Assembly (NCBI GenBank): GCA_038259365.1
Contig: JBBSOW010000103.1
Coordinates: forward strand, 1-10,773
Reading direction: 5' to 3'
DNA length: 10,773 nt
DNA from: JBBSOW01 sp038259365
Lineage (GTDB): Bacteria; Actinomycetota; Actinomycetes; Propionibacteriales; Propionibacteriaceae
Part shown: piece after piece, positions 6,415 through 10,773 of the stretch
How the letters are laid out: every line of letters starts with the position of its first letter
How positions within the stretch are numbered: position 1 is the first letter of the stretch
Program-made: the position numbers and the translations under genes
Notes under the pieces: generated by a model
Told to the model about the DNA's origin: nothing
The model's database searches: none
What the model saw: only the letters and a program-made list of their open reading frames with translations

Positions 6415-7007
6415 GCAGCGCAACCGCCGAGCAATCCGAGCTGAGTCCGGTGCTGATCGTCTTGTTGAAGGGAGTGCTGTATCGCGACAGCCAAGAGCGG
6501 CTGTGGCGTCAACTCCTCACCCTGCGCTCCGCGGTCGCGGACTACGTCGACGTGCTCGGCCTGGTAGTGGAGATCGACGAAGCCGAGGGTTACGCCTTCT
6601 TGCGCAGCAGGCCCCCCGGCGAGCGAGATTCCGAGGAGGAGTTGCCCCGGTTGATCGCGCGGCGGTCGCTGTCGTTCCACGTCAGCCTGCTGCTGGCGCT
6701 GCTCCGCAAGAAGCTCGCCGAATTCGACGCGGTGAGCGCGGAGACCCGGCTGATTCTCAGCCGCGAGCAGATCGTGGAGATGTTGCGGGTGTTCCTGCCC
6801 AACACCACCAACGAGTCGCGGTTGATCGACAACGTCGAGGCCCACCTCAACAAGGTGGTCGATCTGGGTTTCCTACGCCGACTCCACGGGGACAGCCAAC
6901 AGTACGAGGTGCGCCGGATCATCAAGGCCTTCGTCGACGGGCAGTGGTTGGCCGAGTTCGACGCTCGGCTACGAACGTACGCCGAGCAGTTGGAGGCGCC
7001 AAGGTGA
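6411..7007 (+). CDS. jetB: Wadjet type I subunit JetB (DUF4194, MukE-like)
   Basis: JetB is the small MukE-like (KITE-type) subunit that binds JetA in the Wadjet SMC complex and is needed for DNA loading or extrusion. The 198-aa product shows the DUF4194 pattern: LLKGVLYRD near residue 18, then VLGLVVEIDEAEGYAFLR at 48-65, and RRSLSFHVSLLLALLRKKL. A C-terminal winged-helix region follows, with FLPNTTNESRLIDNVEAHL and VDLGFLRRL. The GTG start at 6411 sits inside the jetA stop (GTGA). GGGGGAG at 6397-6403 is seven nt upstream, so the start is well supported and translation is probably coupled to jetA. The stop overlaps the jetC start in the same way. Confidence 0.93.
   Translation: MSSATAEQSELSPVLIVLLKGVLYRDSQERLWRQLLTLRSAVADYVDVLGLVVEIDEAEGYAFLRSRPPGERDSEEELPRLIARRSLSFHVSLLLALLRKKLAEFDAVSAETRLILSREQIVEMLRVFLPNTTNESRLIDNVEAHLNKVVDLGFLRRLHGDSQQYEVRRIIKAFVDGQWLAEFDARLRTYAEQLEAPR
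6992..6996 (+). promoter_or_regulatory. jetC ribosome binding site inside the jetB 3' end
   Basis: GGAGG lies seven nt before the GTG at 7004. This decides the jetC start, because the open frame runs much further upstream (to 6350) through jetB. Confidence 0.8.
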
Positions 7008-10000
7008 CCGACGGGTTGTTCAGCCGGGTCGAACTGGGCGAGACCGATCACGACCGGATGCCAGGAACCCGGTTGCAACGGATCGAAATCTACAACTGGG
7101 GCACCTTCACCGGCCGGGTGTGGTCGCTCGATCTGGCGGGACGCAACGCCCTGTTGACCGGCGACATCGGGTCGGGCAAGTCCACCCTGGTCGACGCCGT
7201 CACCACCTTGCTGTTGCCAGCGCAGCGGATCTCCTACAACAAGGCCGCCGGGGCGGACAGCCGGGAACGTGACCTGCGGTCCTACGTGCTCGGACACTAC
7301 AAGTCTGAGCGCAACGAGACCACGGGCAGTTCGCGACCGGTGGCGTTGCGCAAGCCCGGGGACTACTCGGTGCTGCTGGCCGTGTTCGCCAACGTCGACC
7401 TCGGCGCCACGACCACCCTGGCGCAGGTGTTCTGGGCCAAGGACGGTGCCCATGGTCAGCCCGAGCGGTTCTACGTGGTGGCCGACCGGTCGCTCTCGAT
7501 CACCGAGGACTTCGCCGGGTTCGGCCCCGACCTGGCCGCTCTGCGGCGGCGGTTGAAGGGCGCCGGCATCAAGCCGATCGAACGGTTCCCCGAGTACGGG
7601 CGGGAGCTGCGTCGCCGGCTCAACATCCCATCGGAGCAGGCGTTGGAGCTGTTCGGTCAGACGGTGTCGATGAAGGCAGTGGACAACCTCAACGACTTCG
7701 TTCGGCGACACATGCTGGAGCCGTTCGATGTCACCGCCCACCTGCAGCAGTTGCTCGACCACTTCGACGATCTCACCCGGGCCCACGACGCGGTGCTGCG
7801 GGCCCGGCACCAGCTGGAACTCCTGGAGCCGCTGGTCATCGAACTGGACGTGCACGACAAGCTGGCGACCCACGTCGACGACCTGACCGCCCAGCGCGCC
7901 GCCCTCGAAACCTTCCTGGCAGAGCGCAAACAGACGCTTCTCACCGCCGAGTTGGCCGGCCTGGACGCCGGGTTGAGTGCGCTGCGCCGCGAGCGGGCCG
8001 ACGAACTCGACCGGGAAACGCAGTTGCGGGCCACCGAGCGCGAGCTGAACAGCGAGATGGCTCGCCAGGGCGGGGACCGGATCGCGGCCCTGGAGAGCGA
8101 GGTCGCGCGGCTCGCCACGCTGGAGGGCGACCGTCGCCGACGGTTCGACCGGTTCAACGAGCTGCTGGCCGCCGCGGGGTTGACCCCGATCGACGATCCG
8201 GCCGGGTACGACGAGGCCCGCGACCGCGCCCGTGGGGACCGCGATACGGCGGCCCGAGAGCAGGCGGAACTGGACAACGCCCACACCGAGGCCAGGGTGA
8301 AGCTACGGGACGTCCAAACCGAGCAGCGCGCGATCACCGAGGAGCTGGCGAGCCTGCGCGGGCGGGTCACCAACCTGCCGCGGGAGTCGTTGGCGTTGCG
8401 GACGCGATTATGCGCCGAACTGAAGCTTGACCCCGAGGACTTGCCGTTCGCCGGTGAACTGATCCGGGTCCGCGAGGACGCCGCCGAGTGGGAGGGCGCG
8501 GCCGAGCGGGTCCTGCGGGGGTTCGCCCTGTCGTTGCTGGTGCCGAACCGGCGCTACGCCGACGTCAGTCGCTGGATCGACACCCACCACCTGGGTGGGC
8601 GGCTGGTCTACTACCGGGTTCCCGAGCGGCTCGGTTTCCGAGGGCCGGCGCCGCGGACGGCTGCCGAGCGGTTGCTGAGCGACTGCCTGGAGGTCCGCCC
8701 CGAGAGCGCCGTGGCGCCGTGGTTGACCAGCGAGCTGGAGCATCGCGTCTCGCACGTGTGTGTGGACGACGTCGCAGACTTTGCGAAGGTGGCCCGCGGG
8801 GTGACCCGGGCCGGGCAGATCAAGAGCCGCGACCGGCACGAGAAGGACGACCGACGCAGGATCGATGACCGCACCGGCTACGTGCTCGGCTGGTCCAACG
8901 CCACCAAGGTCGCTGTCCTGGAGTCCGAGGAGGCCAGGTTAGAGGGCCAGATCGGCGGGTTGATCGATGCTGCCGGGGCGCTGAAGGAGCAGCAACGCGC
9001 GGTCAACGCCCGGCTCGGCGCCGTGGCCGGGCTGGCCGAGTACGCCAGCAGGGCCGACCTGGACTGGGTCGACGTCGCCCGGCAGCGGAAGCGGTCAGAG
9101 GCGGAACTGGCCGCCATCCGCGCCTCCTCGGACCTGCTCGCCGTCCTCACCCGACGACTGGCCGAGACCGCTCGATCGTTGGAGAGCGTCCGGCAGCGCC
9201 TGACCGGGTTGGACAGCCGGCGCGGGCGGACAGAAGGGGTGCGCGATCAGGCGTCGGCGGCCTTGGCGGAGACCGAGCGACTGCTCGCCGATCCGGCGTT
9301 GGTCGAGCCGCACCGGGTGAGTTTCGCCGCGATCGCCGAGCACGCGGCCTCCCGCCTGGCGGCGGCAGACACCGCGACGGCGCTGGACCGGCTCGGGACC
9401 GAACTGAACACCGATTGGACCGGGCGGATCGAGACCCAGACCGCCCGCCGCCACACCAGCGCGCAGCGGGCGATCCGCCGGATGGGTGACTTCCGGGCGG
9501 CGTACCGCAGCGAGACCAGCGAACTCGACGACACCCTCGCCTCGGGGCCGGAATACCGTGTGCTGCACGCTCGGGTCGCGACCGACGACCTGCCGCGGTT
9601 CGAGCGCGAATTCAAGGACTATCTCAACCAGAACACCATCCGCGACGTGGCCGGCTTCTTCGCCCAGCTCACCAAACAGGAGAAGTTGATCACCGAACGG
9701 GTGGAGACGATCAACGATTCCATGGTCACGATCCCCTACAACCCCGGCCGCTACATCCGGTTGCTGCCGGACCGGACCACCAACATCGACGTGCGCGAGT
9801 TCATCGCCGACCTGCGGGCCTGCACCGACGATGTGGTCGGCGGCGTGGGCGAGCAGTACTCCGAGCAGCGCTTCGAGCAGGTGAAGCGGATCGTGGACCG
9901 GTTCCGGGGCCGCGAGGGGTTCGCCGAGCTGGACCGGGCGTGGACCAAGCGGGTCACCGACGTGCGGAACTGGTTCGTCTTCTCCGCCTCCGAGCGTTGG

Positions 10001-10429
10001 CGCGACGAGGATACCGAGTACGAGCACTACGCCGACTCCGGCGGCAAGTCCGGCGGGCAAAAGGAGAAGCTGGCCTACACGATCCTGGCTGCCTCGATCG
10101 CCTACCAGTTTCGTTTCGACTGGGGTGCCCAGCATTCTCGCTCCTTCCGCTTCGTGGTGATCGACGAGGCGTTCGGACGCGGCTCGGAGGAGTCGAGCCG
10201 GTTCGCCCTGCAGCTGTTCACCACGCTGGGGCTGCAGCTGTTGGTGGTGACTCCGCTGCAGAAGATCCACGTGATCGAGCCGCACGTCAGCGCCGTCGGC
10301 TACGTCGACAACCTGCGGGGAGACGCGTCGCGGTTGCAGGGCATGACCATCTCGGAGTACCGACGCTTGCGGGCCGACACGGTGCCAGCCGGGGCGCGGG
10401 TCGAGCCCGCCCACCTTGGCCGCGAATGA
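7004..10429 (+). CDS. jetC: Wadjet type I subunit JetC (SMC/MukB-like ATPase)
   Basis: JetC is the SMC-type motor: dimers of coiled-coil ATPases extrude DNA loops and so sense small circular DNA. The 1141-aa product has an N-terminal head half with RLQRIEIYNWGTF from residue 23 and Walker A GDIGSGKST at 53-61. A first coiled coil covers about 265-460, rich in Arg, Glu, Leu and Ala. A hinge-like domain (about 465-640) contains LRGFALSLLVPNRRYADVSRWI. A second coiled coil covers about 650-880. The C-terminal head half carries the ABC signature SGGKSGGQ at 1012-1019 and Walker B FVVIDEAF with Asp1054/Glu1055. All ATPase motifs look intact, so the motor should be active. The GTG start at 7004 overlaps the jetB stop (GTGA) and has GGAGG at ideal spacing. 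The stop overlaps the jetD ATG (ATGA). Confidence 0.95.
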   Translation: MTDGLFSRVELGETDHDRMPGTRLQRIEIYNWGTFTGRVWSLDLAGRNALLTGDIGSGKSTLVDAVTTLLLPAQRISYNKAAGADSRERDLRSYVLGHYKSERNETTGSSRPVALRKPGDYSVLLAVFANVDLGATTTLAQVFWAKDGAHGQPERFYVVADRSLSITEDFAGFGPDLAALRRRLKGAGIKPIERFPEYGRELRRRLNIPSEQALELFGQTVSMKAVDNLNDFVRRHMLEPFDVTAHLQQLLDHFDDLTRAHDAVLRARHQLELLEPLVIELDVHDKLATHVDDLTAQRAALETFLAERKQTLLTAELAGLDAGLSALRRERADELDRETQLRATERELNSEMARQGGDRIAALESEVARLATLEGDRRRRFDRFNELLAAAGLTPIDDPAGYDEARDRARGDRDTAAREQAELDNAHTEARVKLRDVQTEQRAITEELASLRGRVTNLPRESLALRTRLCAELKLDPEDLPFAGELIRVREDAAEWEGAAERVLRGFALSLLVPNRRYADVSRWIDTHHLGGRLVYYRVPERLGFRGPAPRTAAERLLSDCLEVRPESAVAPWLTSELEHRVSHVCVDDVADFAKVARGVTRAGQIKSRDRHEKDDRRRIDDRTGYVLGWSNATKVAVLESEEARLEGQIGGLIDAAGALKEQQRAVNARLGAVAGLAEYASRADLDWVDVARQRKRSEAELAAIRASSDLLAVLTRRLAETARSLESVRQRLTGLDSRRGRTEGVRDQASAALAETERLLADPALVEPHRVSFAAIAEHAASRLAAADTATALDRLGTELNTDWTGRIETQTARRHTSAQRAIRRMGDFRAAYRSETSELDDTLASGPEYRVLHARVATDDLPRFEREFKDYLNQNTIRDVAGFFAQLTKQEKLITERVETINDSMVTIPYNPGRYIRLLPDRTTNIDVREFIADLRACTDDVVGGVGEQYSEQRFEQVKRIVDRFRGREGFAELDRAWTKRVTDVRNWFVFSASERWRDEDTEYEHYADSGGKSGGQKEKLAYTILAASIAYQFRFDWGAQHSRSFRFVVIDEAFGRGSEESSRFALQLFTTLGLQLLVVTPLQKIHVIEPHVSAVGYVDNLRGDASRLQGMTISEYRRLRADTVPAGARVEPAHLGRE

Positions 10430-10773
10430 GCCCCGACGCGACTACGGGTTGGACCACCGTCGCCGACGTGCTCGCGGTGCTGCGGCGCCGCTGGCGCTCG
10501 GGTGCCTACCCCCGCCGCTACGCCGCCGGGGAGGAGTTCGATCCGGTCTCGGTACCGATCCGAGGTCCCCGCGCTCCCGAACTCCTGGATCGCCTCGACG
10601 AGGTCCGAGCGTGGGAGGAGCGGTTCCGACGAGATTGCGAGCCTAGCCGGGGCGGGCCCGGGCTGCGGCTGGAGACCAGGACCGTCCGCGGGCGCCGGCT
10701 CGGACAAAACGTTTTGCCCGCCCGGGTGTGGGTGGACGACTGGGGGCAACTGTTCGGGTTGCTCGGCGTGCGG
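10426..10773 (+). CDS. jetD: Wadjet nuclease subunit JetD, N-terminal DUF3322 part (3' truncated by window edge)
   Basis: JetD is the nuclease of Wadjet. It has a Topo VI/Spo11-like Toprim domain that cuts DNA once loop extrusion by JetABC stalls on a small circle. Only the first 116 residues are present. They match the DUF3322 N-terminal region: WTTVADVLAVLRRRWRSGAY from residue 9, a following proline-rich VPIRGPRAPELL strand, VRAWEERF, and LGQNVLPARVWVDD from residue 92, ending in LFGLLGV. The Toprim/DUF2220 domain with the metal-binding acidic residues lies beyond the window, so nuclease integrity cannot be judged. The ATG at 10426 overlaps the jetC stop by 4 nt and has no strong ribosome site of its own, which points to translational coupling. 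Confidence 0.92.
   Translation, partial: MSPDATTGWTTVADVLAVLRRRWRSGAYPRRYAAGEEFDPVSVPIRGPRAPELLDRLDEVRAWEERFRRDCEPSRGGPGLRLETRTVRGRRLGQNVLPARVWVDDWGQLFGLLGVR
10705..10716. repeat. 12-bp AT-rich perfect palindrome inside jetD
   Basis: CAAAACGTTTTG is a perfect palindrome centred on ACGT, within codons for Q-N-V-L of the JetD N-terminus. It stands out in very GC-rich surroundings and resembles the core of LacI-family operators. It may be chance, since the encoded residues are conserved in the family. Confidence 0.35.

Noticed and set aside
6350..7003. Upstream extension of the jetC reading frame back to 6350, giving a 1359-aa protein
   Set aside because: This part overlaps jetA end and all of jetB in another frame, is Arg/Ala/Pro rich without family similarity, and the GTG at 7004 has a good ribosome site and matches where JetC proteins begin.
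6590..8284. Long minus-strand open frame (564 aa) opposite jetB and jetC
   Set aside because: It is a GC-driven shadow frame: the composition is low-complexity and it is antisense to well-supported SMC coding sequence. No start signal is seen.
9095..10414. Minus-strand open frame (439 aa) opposite the jetC C-terminal head
   Set aside because: Antisense shadow of the Walker B/signature region, with no recognisable domain.
1..10773. tRNA, rRNA, CRISPR array, insertion sequence or attachment site
   Set aside because: No cloverleaf, spaced direct repeats, transposase or integrase frame, or tRNA-end duplication was seen on either strand.

Overview
The window is high-GC DNA with short intergenic gaps, many GTG starts and start/stop overlaps, and protein families typical of Actinomycetota: a secreted AMIN-like protein, an ECF sigma factor fused to a SnoaL-like domain, and a small DUF1059 protein. 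The genus cannot be named from this sequence alone. By eye the first ~2.7 kb is less GC-biased than the last ~6 kb. That fits a sugar/glycan gene block joined to a different accessory block, but composition was not calculated.

Left part (1-2633), nucleotide-sugar metabolism. The window opens inside the 3' part of gmd (GDP-mannose 4,6-dehydratase). It is followed 29 nt later by fcl (GDP-L-fucose synthase), so the pair would convert GDP-mannose to GDP-L-fucose. Convergent to fcl is a Gfo/Idh/MocA oxidoreductase that resembles UDP-GlcNAc-type 3-dehydrogenases.

Middle part (2634-4770), a small regulatory neighbourhood. A DUF1059 gene and an upstream ECF sigma gene are both on the minus strand. 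The 71-nt gap between them holds TGTCACA-N16-CGTC, which matches the promoter pattern I recall for ECF41-type sigma factors, so the sigma factor may drive the DUF1059 gene. A secreted AMIN-like protein gene is divergent from the sigma gene and ends in a strong two-tier hairpin, probably a terminator.

Right part (4969-10773), the main accessory system. Four genes, jetA-jetB-jetC-jetD, overlap by 4 nt at each junction (GTGA, GTGA, ATGA). Their products are a DUF3375 kleisin-like subunit, a DUF4194 MukE-like subunit, a 1141-aa SMC-like ATPase with intact Walker A, signature and Walker B motifs, and the N-terminus of a DUF3322-type JetD nuclease subunit cut by the window end. This is a type I Wadjet system, an SMC-based complex known to recognise and cut small circular DNA such as plasmids. 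It is a known system. The less described observations are the putative sigma/DUF1059 regulatory link, the hairpin isolating the jet operon, a 9-bp tandem repeat upstream of jetA, and an AT-rich 12-bp palindrome inside jetD.
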